This document shows, in pieces, positions 37,074 through 45,272 of a stretch of 64,000 bases of DNA (the stretch's first letter is position 1; the number at the start of each line of letters is the position of its first letter). The notes beneath the pieces were generated by a model. The model saw nothing but the letters and a program-made list of their open reading frames with translations, ran no database searches and was not told the origin of the DNA. This DNA comes from Agrobacterium larrymoorei (lineage in GTDB: Bacteria; Pseudomonadota; Alphaproteobacteria; Rhizobiales; Rhizobiaceae). The DNA lies in assembly GCF_005145045.1 (NCBI RefSeq), contig NZ_CP039691.1, positions 1,004,001 through 1,068,000 of the forward strand, in the 5' to 3' direction. A program made the translations under genes and the position numbers.

Positions 37074-38453
37074 TCACGCAGGTATCTTCACGATAACGCG
37101 CAGTCCGCCAAGCGGGCTTTCGTCCAGCGTCACGTCGCCGCCGTGGCTTCTGGCGATATCCCTGACGATCGACAGGCCGAGGCCGGTGCCGGAGGCGTTG
37201 AGGTTGCGGGCTTCATCCAGCCGGAAGAAGGGCTTGAACACGTCTTCGCGCGATTCCGCTGGGATGCCGGGGCCGTCGTCATCGAAGATGATGCTGACCG
37301 ATTTCGGTGCGCGGCGAAGCTCTACAGCAAGCGTTGTAGCATAGCGCTGGGCGTTGGCGGCGAGGTTGCCGATGAGGCGCGAGAAGGCGTTGGGGCGCAC
37401 GGCGAGCTCTTCGACGCCGTTCAGTTCGAAACGCATGGTCTTGCCGAACATCAGGAAATCATTCTGGATTTTTTCAAGCAGGGGTGCCAGTTCCAGCTTG
37501 CCGACATCCTCTTCGGCATCGTCGCGGGCAAAGGCGAGATAGGCTTCCAGCATGGACTGCATGTCGTCCACATCCTTGTCCAGCCCTTCGAGGTCCGGGT
37601 TGTCTCCGGCCAATGCCAGTTGGAGCTTGAAGCGGGTAAGGATGGTGCGCAGGTCGTGGCTGACGCCGTTCAGCATCGCTGTGCGCTGCTCCATCTGGCG
37701 CTCGATGCGCTCGCGCATGAGAATGAAGGCAAGGCCAGCGCGGCGAACTTCATCGGCACCACGCGGCGAATAGGCCGTGATTTTCTGGCCGCGACCGAAG
37801 CTTTCGGCGGCCTTGGCAAGTGAGAGAATGGGTCTGATCTGGCCGCGCAGGAACAGAATGGAAATGCCGAGCAGCACCAGCGACGCCCCCACCATCCAGA
37901 CGAGGAAGATGTGCGTGTTGGAAGCATAGGCCTGGCTGCGGCGGGTGAAGACGCGCAGCGTCTTGTCCTTCAGCTGGATGCGTATTTCGACCAACGAGCC
38001 ATTGCCATAGGTATCGAGCCAGAAAGGTCTGCCGATCTGGCTGGTGATCTGGTCGGCGAGAATGGAATCGAGAATGGAAAAGAGCGGTTCCGGGCGGGCA
38101 GGGGGCAGTTCCGTTTTCGGCTCGATATAGACGCTGAGATCGAGCCGCTCGCGGGCGATCTTGATGACGCGTTGATAATCGTCCTCTTCCGGATCGGTCT
38201 CGATCAGTTCGATGATGGCGGCAATATCGCGCGTGACCGCTGCGGAAAGCCGCTCCGTCACCAGCTGCCAGTGCCGTTCCATGAACACGGCGGCAACGAC
38301 CGCCTGCAACAGAACCATCGGCAGGATGATGATGAGCAGAGAGCGCGTATAAAGGCCGGTGGGCAGCCAGTGCCGCAGCCATCTTACAAAGAAACGCCAT
38401 CCGCGCGCTGGTGCGCTGTTGCGGGCGGCGGTCAGAAAATCGAGGCTTGCCAT
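37074..38453 (-). CDS. EnvZ-type sensor histidine kinase
   Basis: 459-residue membrane kinase. TM1 is about residues 34-52, followed by a periplasmic region (about 53-165), TM2 (IFLVWMVGASLVLLGISILF, about 180-200) and HAMP. The H-box GVSHDLRTILTRF has His266; then an N-box (NLAANAQRY), DDDGPGIP (G1) and GTGLGLSI (G2), all intact. It follows the response regulator by 42 bp, and a MarR-type gene heads the operon. The signal is unknown; similarity is to EnvZ and to kinases of petR-like systems in alphaproteobacteria. Confidence 0.93.
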   Translation of the reverse strand: MASLDFLTAARNSAPARGWRFFVRWLRHWLPTGLYTRSLLIIILPMVLLQAVVAAVFMERHWQLVTERLSAAVTRDIAAIIELIETDPEEDDYQRVIKIARERLDLSVYIEPKTELPPARPEPLFSILDSILADQITSQIGRPFWLDTYGNGSLVEIRIQLKDKTLRVFTRRSQAYASNTHIFLVWMVGASLVLLGISILFLRGQIRPILSLAKAAESFGRGQKITAYSPRGADEVRRAGLAFILMRERIERQMEQRTAMLNGVSHDLRTILTRFKLQLALAGDNPDLEGLDKDVDDMQSMLEAYLAFARDDAEEDVGKLELAPLLEKIQNDFLMFGKTMRFELNGVEELAVRPNAFSRLIGNLAANAQRYATTLAVELRRAPKSVSIIFDDDGPGIPAESREDVFKPFFRLDEARNLNASGTGLGLSIVRDIARSHGGDVTLDESPLGGLRVIVKIPA

Positions 38454-38495
38454 ATATCGCCTATTCGTTACCGGCGTACCAGCAGATGTCTGCCG

Positions 38496-39209
38496 TCAAT
38501 CCACGCTTAGACGGTAGCCGATGCCGCGTACCGTCTGCAAGTAGACCGGATTGGCCGGGTCGTCTTCGATCTTGCGGCGAAGACGGTTTATCTGCACATC
38601 GATGGTGCGCTCGCCGACATCGGCATCGGCATCCACCAGCTCATGCCGGGGAATGGTATCGCCCGCGCGCATGGCAAAAAGCAGCATGATATCCTGCTCG
38701 CGATCCGTCAGGCGGATGACTTCCGGGCCGCGGCGCAGCTCCTTCTTGTGCAGCGAAAAATTATAGGGGCCGAAGATGATCTGCTCGATCTTGGGCGTAT
38801 CCGGCGAGGTATTGCGGCGCAGAATATTGTTGATGCGCAGCACCAGTTCGCGCGGGTCGAAGGGCTTGGCGAGATAATCGTCCGCGCCCGCCTCAAGGCC
38901 CGCAATCCGCGCATCCGCTTCCGAGCGCGCGGTCAGGAGGATGACCGGAACGGATTTGTCTTCGTTCAGGGAACGGGTCAGCGAAAGACCGTTTTCGCCC
39001 GGCATCATCACGTCGAGGATCAGAAGATCGAACTTGATGCCCTGCATCTTGCGGCGCGCCTCGGCGGCATCTGCGGCAGCGGTGATGCGATACCCCTTGT
39101 CGCCTAAAAAGCGCTGGAGAAGATCGCGGATACGCGCATCGTCATCGACGATCAGCAGGTGAGGCGCGTCGTCATCTGCCAGAGGCTGTTTCGTTGTCGA
39201 AGTCGGCAT
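38496..39209 (-). CDS. OmpR-family response regulator (PetR-like)
   Basis: 237 residues: receiver domain (about 16-130) with the acidic pocket DDD (22-24), phospho-acceptor D66 (LLILDVMMPG) and Lys in AKPFDPREL; then a winged-helix DNA-binding domain (VRLTDREQDIMLLF, RTIDVQINRLRRKIEDD). It sits between a MarR-like gene (2 bp gap) and the histidine kinase. In Rhodobacter capsulatus petP (MarR-like) and petR (response regulator) precede petABC; the same pair here suggests a PetR orthologue, now about 30 kb from petABC. Naming is tentative. Confidence 0.92.
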   Translation of the reverse strand: MPTSTTKQPLADDDAPHLLIVDDDARIRDLLQRFLGDKGYRITAAADAAEARRKMQGIKFDLLILDVMMPGENGLSLTRSLNEDKSVPVILLTARSEADARIAGLEAGADDYLAKPFDPRELVLRINNILRRNTSPDTPKIEQIIFGPYNFSLHKKELRRGPEVIRLTDREQDIMLLFAMRAGDTIPRHELVDADADVGERTIDVQINRLRRKIEDDPANPVYLQTVRGIGYRLSVD

Positions 39210-39211
39210 GG

Positions 39212-39763
39212 TTACTCCGCTCCCGTCGTTTCGGGGTCGCGCATCCGCGCGAGAAATTCAAGCACGCAGGCGCGCGCATCCGCCGACATGCCCTCAAGCG
39301 CGCGACCGACGCGCCGCGATTGAGGGTCGCTCAGCGCAAGTGCCAGTTCCCGGCCCGTCAGCGTGGGGTAGAGCCTGCGCTGGCGGCGATCTTCCGGGCC
39401 TGCCATCTGGCGAATATAGCCATCATCGATCAGCTGTTTCAAAACGCGGGCGAGGCTCTGCTTGGTAATCTGCAACGTATCGAGAAGATCGGCCACCGTC
39501 ATGCCCGGATTGCGGCAGACGAAATAGACGACGCGGTGGTGAGCCCGGCCATAATCCAGCTTTTCGAGAATGGCATCGGGGTCGGAAACGAAATCCCGGT
39601 AAGCGAAGAAAAACGCCTCAATCGTATCAAAGTCGATTTTCGCATCATCGACATGGGGAAGGGCTGGGGCCTGTTTGACGGCAGCCTTTTTCAGCGATTG
39701 GGCGGGCACTTCTTTTCCTTCGTCATTATCGCGCTTCGTCACCATTAGCATGAGATTTGCCAA
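39212..39763 (-). CDS. MarR-family regulator (PetP-like)
   Basis: 183 residues with a poorly conserved lysine-rich N-terminal 40 and a MarR winged helix (RAHHRVVYFVCRNPGMTVADLL, TKQSLARVLKQLIDDGYI, DRRQRRLYPTLTGRE). It lies 2 bp from the response regulator gene, so the three genes form one operon. PetP of Rhodobacter is a MarR-like protein paired with PetR; the arrangement here matches. A start at MVTKRDN (39745) is possible. Confidence 0.88.
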   Translation of the reverse strand: MANLMLMVTKRDNDEGKEVPAQSLKKAAVKQAPALPHVDDAKIDFDTIEAFFFAYRDFVSDPDAILEKLDYGRAHHRVVYFVCRNPGMTVADLLDTLQITKQSLARVLKQLIDDGYIRQMAGPEDRRQRRLYPTLTGRELALALSDPQSRRVGRALEGMSADARACVLEFLARMRDPETTGAE

Positions 39764-39878
39764 AATGGTGACGGTCGGGAGACTGTCCCGATCATTTTCT
39801 GTTGCGTTCGATAATATGCCGCAGGTTGAACATCAACGCCAATATGCGTGACGACTATCGTGCCGGGCGCCAAATGCA

Positions 39879-39906
39879 AAAAGAGCGCGGTAGGCCGCGC
39901 TCTTTT
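39879..39906 (-). terminator. Bidirectional terminator after the SH3/DUF1236 gene
   Basis: Perfect 12-bp stem AAAAGAGCGCGG / CCGCGCTCTTTT with loop TAGG, giving A/T-runs on both sides. On the minus strand it ends the SH3/DUF1236 gene, whose stop is 20 bases upstream. Confidence 0.85.
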
Positions 39907-39926
39907 CGTAAAGTCAGAGACTTTGC

Positions 39927-40529
39927 TTATTCGTAGACATAGACCACGCGACGTGTGCTCGGTTCTACCAGAACGCGGCGGTCGTTGACGCGGACATAGC
40001 TATATTCATAGTCCGGGATCGTTACGAGTTCGGCGCTGGCTGGAACCGTGGTGCCGACGACGACATCACCGTCGTAACGCACTGTCTGTCCCGGATGGCG
40101 GTCGATATAGGTGATGACCTGCTCTGGCGGGTTTACCTCACCGACGCGGCCAAGGTTCGGGTCGCCGGGGTTCGGTTCTTCCTGCTGAACGCTGGCGGTC
40201 TTTTCGTAGGTCACGACGGGCACTTCGATATCCGCGCGGCGTTCGCGCAGGATAACCGGGGAGCCTTCATACATAACGTTCAGATAATCTGCATTGGCCC
40301 AGCCGCGAACGCCGTTCACTTCAATACGGCACCAGGCGCTGCCTTCCATGCAACCGTCAAGAACCGCATTGCTGCCGCGTGTTGCGAGGCCTACTTCGGG
40401 GTAATCTTCGCCGGGACCGGAACGCACCGAAATATCCGATGCTGTGGTGGCCACCATCGCCGCATTGGCATAACCGGCGATAAGCGCAAAGGCGCCGCCA
40501 GCGATCATGAGTTTCAGCTTCTTGTCCAT
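39927..40529 (-). CDS. Secreted SH3-domain and DUF1236 protein
   Basis: 200-residue protein with a Sec signal peptide (KLMIAGGAFALIAGYANA), a bacterial SH3 domain (about 25-85: TASDISVRSGPGEDYPEVG ... GWANADYL) and a C-terminal DUF1236 region (VITYIDRHP, VTIPDYEYSYVRVNDRRVLVEP). Such proteins are abundant in rhizobia and probably bind the cell wall or matrix, but no activity is known. Cys pair (GCMEGSAWC) may form a disulfide. Confidence 0.87.
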   Translation of the reverse strand: MDKKLKLMIAGGAFALIAGYANAAMVATTASDISVRSGPGEDYPEVGLATRGSNAVLDGCMEGSAWCRIEVNGVRGWANADYLNVMYEGSPVILRERRADIEVPVVTYEKTASVQQEEPNPGDPNLGRVGEVNPPEQVITYIDRHPGQTVRYDGDVVVGTTVPASAELVTIPDYEYSYVRVNDRRVLVEPSTRRVVYVYE

Positions 40530-40765
40530 TTTGTCTCACTCCATTTGAAGACTGGGGCAAGAACGCACATATCGCCGGTCCGTTCCCGAATTCGTGAACA
40601 CTATGTTTCCGAATCCGGTAGTTATCCTGAAGTATCCCGCTGATTTTCCAAGTAAATTTCAGCCTGCTTAAACCCTCGGCAGCTATTGTTTTTTATCGTT
40701 TTATTGTGCTGCGCCGCGTGGGCGTCTATACGGAAGCATTGTTTTTTAGAAAGGAAGAGGTCGTC

Positions 40766-41422
40766 ATGGGTAAGTTGCAGGCAGGGATCATTCCAGTCAC
40801 GCCATTCGAGCAGAACTGCACGATTCTCTTCGATGACGATACGAAGGAAGGTATCGTGGTCGATCCCGGCGGCGATGTGGATGTCATCGTTCAGACGGTT
40901 TCGGAAAACGGCATTACGCTGAAGGAAATCTGGCTGACCCACGGCCATCTCGACCATGCGGGCGGCGCCAAGGAATTGAAGGAGCGCCTTTCACTCCCTA
41001 TCATCGGCCCGCATGAGGACGACCGGCCATTGCTGGAGCGGATCGAAGTTCAGGCGCAGAAATACGGGATTACGGGCCTGCAAAACGTGCTGCCGGACCG
41101 CTGGCTGAAGGATGGCGAAGTCGTTTCCTTCGGCGACCACACATTCGAAGTCTATCATTGCCCCGGCCACGCACCCGGCCACGTCATCTATTACAACCGC
41201 GAGCAGGGCTTTGCCCATGTGGGCGACGTGCTGTTCAGCGGCTCCATCGGCCGCACCGATCTGCCGGGCGGAAACCACGAGCAACTTTTGGCATCCATTC
41301 GCGACAAGGTACTGCCGCTGGGCGACGAGGTAGGCTTCATCTGCGGCCACGGCCCCGGCGGGCGTATTGGCGAAGAGCGGCGGAATAATCCTTATCTTCA
41401 GGGGCTTTTGGGCGCTGAGTAA
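40766..41422 (+). CDS. Metallo-beta-lactamase fold hydrolase, glyoxalase II-like
   Basis: 218 residues from ATG 40766 with an AGGAAGAGG ribosome site. The Zn-binding motif THGHLDHAGG (HxHxDH) is followed by the third His (HCPGHAPGH), an Asp (HVGDVLFSGSIGRTD) and a C-terminal GHGPGG His. YcbL/GloB-like hydrolases of this kind split thioesters such as S-lactoylglutathione, but the substrate is not certain. The region downstream is repeat copy C. Confidence 0.9.
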   Translation: MGKLQAGIIPVTPFEQNCTILFDDDTKEGIVVDPGGDVDVIVQTVSENGITLKEIWLTHGHLDHAGGAKELKERLSLPIIGPHEDDRPLLERIEVQAQKYGITGLQNVLPDRWLKDGEVVSFGDHTFEVYHCPGHAPGHVIYYNREQGFAHVGDVLFSGSIGRTDLPGGNHEQLLASIRDKVLPLGDEVGFICGHGPGGRIGEERRNNPYLQGLLGAE

Positions 41423-41485
41423 CCGGACGCTTCCTCGTTGAGGACGTAGGTTCGCTGCTTTGCGGAATGCCGAACTCCATAGCGT

Positions 41486-41890
41486 CATCCTGGGGGGTGT
41501 CCCACTGCTGTCCGGTTTAACGTGGGTGGGTAGTTTGGGGCGAGAACAGCTCCCCCACCCGTCACCCCGCACTTGATGCGGGGTCCAGCGGACGCGCGTC
41601 TGTGCGTCAAAAGAGTCTTTCAGACCAAAGACTTGGTCTGGCTGGATCCCGGATCAAGTCCGGGATGACGGAAGTGGGGTTGCACCGTCGCCACCCTACA
41701 GCGAACGCGGTCAAAGCGTGTTCTAACCGGATTTGAAGGATGGAACTGCAATGCATTCAAAGCCTCGCCTCGCATCTGCACATTTAAACCGGACAGTAGT
41801 GGCATTGTGCCGAGGATCCATAACCCCTTGATTTCGTTGATAGCGATGGATCCTCGGCTCAAGGCCAAGGATGACGGCGGGTTTGGCGGT
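41486..41890 (+). repeat. Dispersed mosaic intergenic repeat, copy C (longest)
   Basis: Same module order as copy A (CCACTGCTGTCCGGTTTAA, CACCCCGCACTTGATGCGGGG, CGCGCGTCTGTGCG, CAGACCAAAGACTTGGTCTG, TCCCGGATCAAGTCCGGGA and GATTTGAAGGATGGAACT). It then continues with a CCGAGGATCC / GGATCCTCGG stem shared with copy B. It is wholly intergenic. Confidence 0.88.
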
Positions 41891-42137
41891 GGTTTCGGCA
41901 CGCCGTCATCTCAAACCTCACGAGAGCTTCACATCCCATCAATCGGATATGCGAAAAATAGCCATATCCTTCACCGCGCACTTTCTCTATGGTTGCACCG
42001 AGATCGGAGTTAACGAGCCGGTCTTGGGACTCGCAATCCCTCGTAAGACGGCCAGTGTCGGCCGTCAATGACACCCCTCAGCCATAGGTTTGTGGCTGAG
42101 GCGGTCCATTATGACTATATAACTCTTCTGTCTCTAT

Positions 42138-42246
42138 GGCTGGGGAGGCTCTGACGCATGTCCAAGGCGCAAGCCTAAAGGTCAGGGCGGTCGTTCTTAC
42201 GCGGCTTGCGAATTCCCCGGCCACCAGAGGTCGTTTCCTCCGGTGG
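42138..42246 (+). ncRNA. Structured RNA candidate in the leader of a small membrane protein gene
   Basis: Nested, complementary arms: P1 GGCTGGGGA (42138-42146) with TCCCCGGCC (42214-42222), P2 CGCAAGCC (42168-42175) with GGCTTGCG (42203-42210), and a third hairpin CCACCAGAGG / CCTCCGGTGG (42221-42246). In addition CTGAC (42151-42155) can pair with GTCAG (42181-42185) inside the P2 loop, forming a possible pseudoknot. A TATATAACT box lies just upstream (42116-42124). It matches no riboswitch class I can recall. Seen: complementarity. Inferred: RNA function. Confidence 0.5.
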
Positions 42247-42315
42247 TCATTTCCGTTTCAACGGGATTGTGTCTCAGCGCCTCGCGGCGTGTGGCCACAG
42301 CAATGGGGAAATGAC

Positions 42316-42624
42316 ATGGAACAGTACAGCTTTCTTGCTGATCTTCTGCAAACCTTCCGCATGATGTCCGATAGCGTGAAAGTGCTACTGATTTACATGC
42401 CCGGTATTCTCTTCATCAGCAGCTATGCGATTTACCTGCATCACTTGCGCCATGTTCTTGCGCGGCAGATCGAAGTGCGGCCCTATACTATTCTGCCACC
42501 GGAAAAGACCAGCCGGGAGCGGGTCGCGGATACGCTGCGCTCTCTGGAGAAGCATATGCCGCGCGCGGAGGAGCAGCGTGTTTCCCGAGATGGAGGGATG
42601 AAAGCGGGCGATGAGGTGCGGTGA
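42316..42624 (+). CDS. Small single-span membrane protein of unknown function
   Basis: 102-residue protein with one hydrophobic helix (VLLIYMPGILFISSYAIYL, about 23-41), a following basic HHLRHVLARQIEV, and a charged cytoplasmic tail. No family is recognised. It starts about 70 bases after a conserved-looking structured RNA, which could control it. The reading frame is open to 42136 but that part overlaps the RNA; ATG 42316 is preferred because it begins just ahead of the hydrophobic segment. Confidence 0.55.
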   Translation: MEQYSFLADLLQTFRMMSDSVKVLLIYMPGILFISSYAIYLHHLRHVLARQIEVRPYTILPPEKTSRERVADTLRSLEKHMPRAEEQRVSRDGGMKAGDEVR

Positions 42625-42659
42625 GGCGGGTCATGATTTCACAGTTCACGACAGTATCG

Positions 42660-42829
42660 GCGGCTCACCCCCCTCTGTCCTGCCGGACATCTCCCCCACA
42701 GGTGGGGAGATCGATTTGCGGGACGCGCTCGACCGTCTTCAAACGTTGTAGATTAGGGAAGGTGGTGCGTCTTGCCGATCTCCCTCCTTGTGGGGGAGAT
42801 GTCCGGCAGGACAGAGGGGGGTGAGCCGC
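42660..42829 (+). repeat. 41-bp perfect inverted repeat element
   Basis: The arms 42660-42700 and 42789-42829 are exact reverse complements over 41 bp (GCGGCTCACCC...CCCCCACA). Inner flanks GGTGGGGAGATCG and CGATCTCCCTCCT extend the stem imperfectly. About 60 bp of unique sequence sits in the loop. This is a typical rhizobial intergenic palindrome; translated frames on both strands give the spurious HPPLSCRTSPP peptide. No transposase is present. Confidence 0.92.
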
Positions 42830-42884
42830 GTGTACTGGCATTTCGTCTTGAGCGTCGTTCATGACAATCTTTTCACGACGCGCA

Positions 42885-42912
42885 CAAAAAAACCCGGCAT
42901 TCCTGCCGGGCT
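42885..42912 (-). terminator. Terminator of the cold-shock gene
   Basis: Stem CCCGGCA / TGCCGGG with a 4-base loop and, on the minus strand, a run of eight T beyond AA; 27 bases past the csp stop. Confidence 0.85.
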
Positions 42913-42939
42913 TCAACTAGAAGAGAAAGTCGTTGTGGC

Positions 42940-43155
42940 TCAGCCAGCAATCTGAAGATTGACAGCCTTGGGGCCTTTGCCGCGACGATCCGGTTCCGTG
43001 TCGAAGCTCACTTTCTGGTTTTCTGAAAGACCGGACAGGCCGGAAGCCTGTACAGCAGAGATGTGAACAAAGATATCAGCGCCACCATTGTCTGGCTTGA
43101 TGAAGCCGAAGCCTTTGTCGGTATTGAAGAATTTAACGGTGCCAGTCTCGGCCAT
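42940..43155 (-). CDS. Cold-shock domain protein
   Basis: 71-residue RNA/DNA-binding OB-fold chaperone with intact RNP motifs KGFGFIKPD and DIFVHISAV. The alphaproteobacterial form has a few extra residues compared with E. coli CspA (about 70). Terminator downstream. Such genes are often cold-induced through a structured 5' leader; the 43156-43245 stretch ahead of it could serve, but I see no clear fold. Confidence 0.95.
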   Translation of the reverse strand: MAETGTVKFFNTDKGFGFIKPDNGGADIFVHISAVQASGLSGLSENQKVSFDTEPDRRGKGPKAVNLQIAG

Positions 43156-43586
43156 GCATCAGGTCCTTTTCGCTCTGCCTGTGTTCAGCTCCAGGCAGCA
43201 TTACAGTTTTGCCCGCAAGGGCGTACGGCAGGCAGTTCTTGAATTTTGAGATATTGGACCTTGGCTGTGGAAGTCTTGGACGTTCTGATCAACGTTTTCT
43301 TGTCCCCACCGCCCGAAGTATTGTCTCCGGTGCATCAATTTCTAGGTCTTCCCATGCTCGCAAATTGCCCGAACGGCGGTAGAGTGCTGTGTTTATTTGA
43401 AATTGGCAAGCAAAAGTTTTTATACGCTAACCATGGTGGATGGTTCGCGTTTAGCGCGCAAAGCACGGGGTCAATAAATTTTTTCCCATCATGGGCAGGT
43501 TGTGAAACGAAAACATCGTTGGCGATACGAATTTCCGTTTATTTTCGCGCAGAAGAAGTAAATTTTGTCTCAATGCAAAAATACGC
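43156..43586 (+). other. Intergenic region, doubtful ORF only
   Basis: About 430 bp between the cold-shock gene and the DMT gene. A reading frame at 43246-43614 would give 122 residues without family resemblance, and it runs into the DMT gene on the other strand; I do not accept it as a gene. The leader of the cold-shock gene is expected at 43156-43245. Confidence 0.5.
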
Positions 43587-44489
43587 TCAGAGAGCGGAAG
43601 CAATTTTTCGCTGACGTCTTTTCGTAAGTTCCGGCACCAGTTCAACCAGCAAAATGGCTGAGAAGATGATCGCGCAGCCGATATAGCCAGCTCCGGCAAT
43701 CGTTTCCTGAAGGAATATTGCGGCAAAAACTGCGCCGAATAAAGCCTCCGAGGAAAGAAAAATCGCAGCCTGCGGCGCGGTGGTGTAGCGCTGGCCGATA
43801 ACCTGAAGCACGAAGGCGAGGCCGGAAGAGACGAGGCCGACATACAGAATTTCGGTGATCGATGAGGCGATGGCCTGATAGTCGATGGGTTCGAACCCGG
43901 CGCCGATGGCCATGCTGAGAATGGCGCAGACCGAAAACTGCACGCAGGAAAGCGCGAGTGGCCTGTTGCTTTTCATCACCGCGCGCCCGGCAAGCGTGAT
44001 CTGGATTGCCCAGAAAAAGGCGCAGGTAATGCTGAGAAAATCGCCCGTCGTGAGGCTGGTAAAGGCGCCGCCGGACAGCAGGAAAATGCCGATCAGCATC
44101 ATGATTGCGCCCGGCCAGACGATCCAATGCGGATGGCGACGGTAGATCAATACGGCGATGACGGGAACGAAGATGACGTAAAGCGCCGTTAGGAAGCTGG
44201 AATTGGTAACGGTCGTGGTCAGAAGGCCGACCTGTTGCGTGGTTGCGCCAAGGAATAGCGCAAGGCCGACAAGGCCGAAGGCGCGGTACTCGGCCACGGT
44301 CGGCTTCGCATTAAGCCGGCGTGTTTCCATGAGCGCGAAAGGCAGGACGGCAAGTGCGGCAATGGCAAAACGCAGGCCGACGAACCAGAACGGGCCGATG
44401 CTCTCCATAGCCGTCGATTGTGCGACAAAGCCGCCGCCCCAGATGGCAGCTGCAAGAAGCAGAACGAGATTGGCCTGTATGCGCGACAT
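43587..44489 (-). CDS. EamA/DMT-family transporter
   Basis: 300-residue inner-membrane permease with ten predicted helices in two EamA repeats (for example LVLLLAAAIWGGGFV near the start and APQAAIFLSSEALFGAVFA in the second repeat). Start ATG 44489 (MSRIQAN) is preferred to the longer ORF from 44531. Members export metabolites or amino acids; substrate unknown. Confidence 0.9.
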   Translation of the reverse strand: MSRIQANLVLLLAAAIWGGGFVAQSTAMESIGPFWFVGLRFAIAALAVLPFALMETRRLNAKPTVAEYRAFGLVGLALFLGATTQQVGLLTTTVTNSSFLTALYVIFVPVIAVLIYRRHPHWIVWPGAIMMLIGIFLLSGGAFTSLTTGDFLSITCAFFWAIQITLAGRAVMKSNRPLALSCVQFSVCAILSMAIGAGFEPIDYQAIASSITEILYVGLVSSGLAFVLQVIGQRYTTAPQAAIFLSSEALFGAVFAAIFLQETIAGAGYIGCAIIFSAILLVELVPELTKRRQRKIASAL

Positions 44490-44660
44490 TAGCTTCGACC
44501 GAATGCGATCTGTATGTTCCTCGAAGCGCAATAGGCGCTTCAGACAACGCTTGCGCGCTGAATACGGTTTACAGATCTGAACGTGGAAAATGGCGGGACG
44601 CCGGTTTCGTCGGTGCTGTATCAGGAAGCCTGAGCTTCGGCAAGGCGAGTGCAGGGCCTA

Positions 44661-44924
44661 TCAGTCGCGCCGGTTGCGCACGGAACTATCGCGAATGCTG
44701 TTAAGCGTCAGCACGATGCCGCCCACTGCCATGGTGGCGAAGCCGAGAACGACGAGGCCGATGACGAAGATGCGGTCCGAAGCCTGAGAAATGGGCGCGT
44801 TGGCAATGGCGGAGGTCGTCATTGGATCGACAATTTCAGACGCGTGAGAGGAGGTTGCAAGGCCCGCTGCCATGGTGATGATGACCATGAGTGCGGCAAG
44901 CGCCATCCAGAGAGAAAACAGCAT
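44661..44924 (-). CDS. Small membrane protein of unknown function
   Basis: 87-residue protein with two hydrophobic helices (FSLWMALAALMVIITMAAGLA, shortened to 20 visible here as SLWMALAALMVIITMAAGLA; and IFVIGLVVLGFATMAVGGIV) and a basic tail (DSSVRNRRD). No family is recognised. The ORF extends upstream to 45062 but that part lies inside a repeat element, so ATG 44924 is used. If so, its promoter must lie within or across the repeat. Confidence 0.5.
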   Translation of the reverse strand: MLFSLWMALAALMVIITMAAGLATSSHASEIVDPMTTSAIANAPISQASDRIFVIGLVVLGFATMAVGGIVLTLNSIRDSSVRNRRD

Positions 44925-44937
44925 TCTCTGTGCCTTC

Positions 44938-45100
44938 AGAGCCTGTTTGGAAACGCGGACGGGTCGATCCGGCGACGCTTTTTGCGCCCCGCCGCGTCGA
45001 AAATCTTGTCGATATCGAAGGATATCGCCTTCGATCTTCTCCTTGCAGGACACAAAAATCATTCTCCGGCTCTCCGCCGCCGCGTTTCCAAACAGGCTCT
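44938..45100 (+). repeat. RIME-like intergenic element with 21-bp inverted ends
   Basis: The ends 44938-44958 and 45080-45100 are perfect reverse complements (AGAGCCTGTTTGG...CGCGG). Inside is a second dyad, CGATATCGAAGG-ATATCG (about 45010-45030). A decayed relative is at 10567. No coding capacity, no transposase. Confidence 0.85.
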
Positions 45101-45272
45101 TAGCCGATCTGCCGATTTCCGGTCATTGATGAACATTGTCGCGGTCCCTTGTCGCTCTTGCGTGGCTACAAAAAGAGGCTCCGAAAGAGACCTCTTGGAG
45201 ACCGAATTCAGTCAGTCCGGCGTATTTATTGTGGCGATATAAAGGCAAAGGTTAACAGTTGCTGAAATGCCG

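Noticed and set aside
42621..42916. Two frames giving HPPLSCRTSPP-type peptides on both strands
   Set aside because: They are the translations of a perfect inverted repeat, not genes.
43246..43614. 122-codon plus-strand frame
   Set aside because: No family resemblance, no clear ribosome site and it runs into the DMT gene on the opposite strand.
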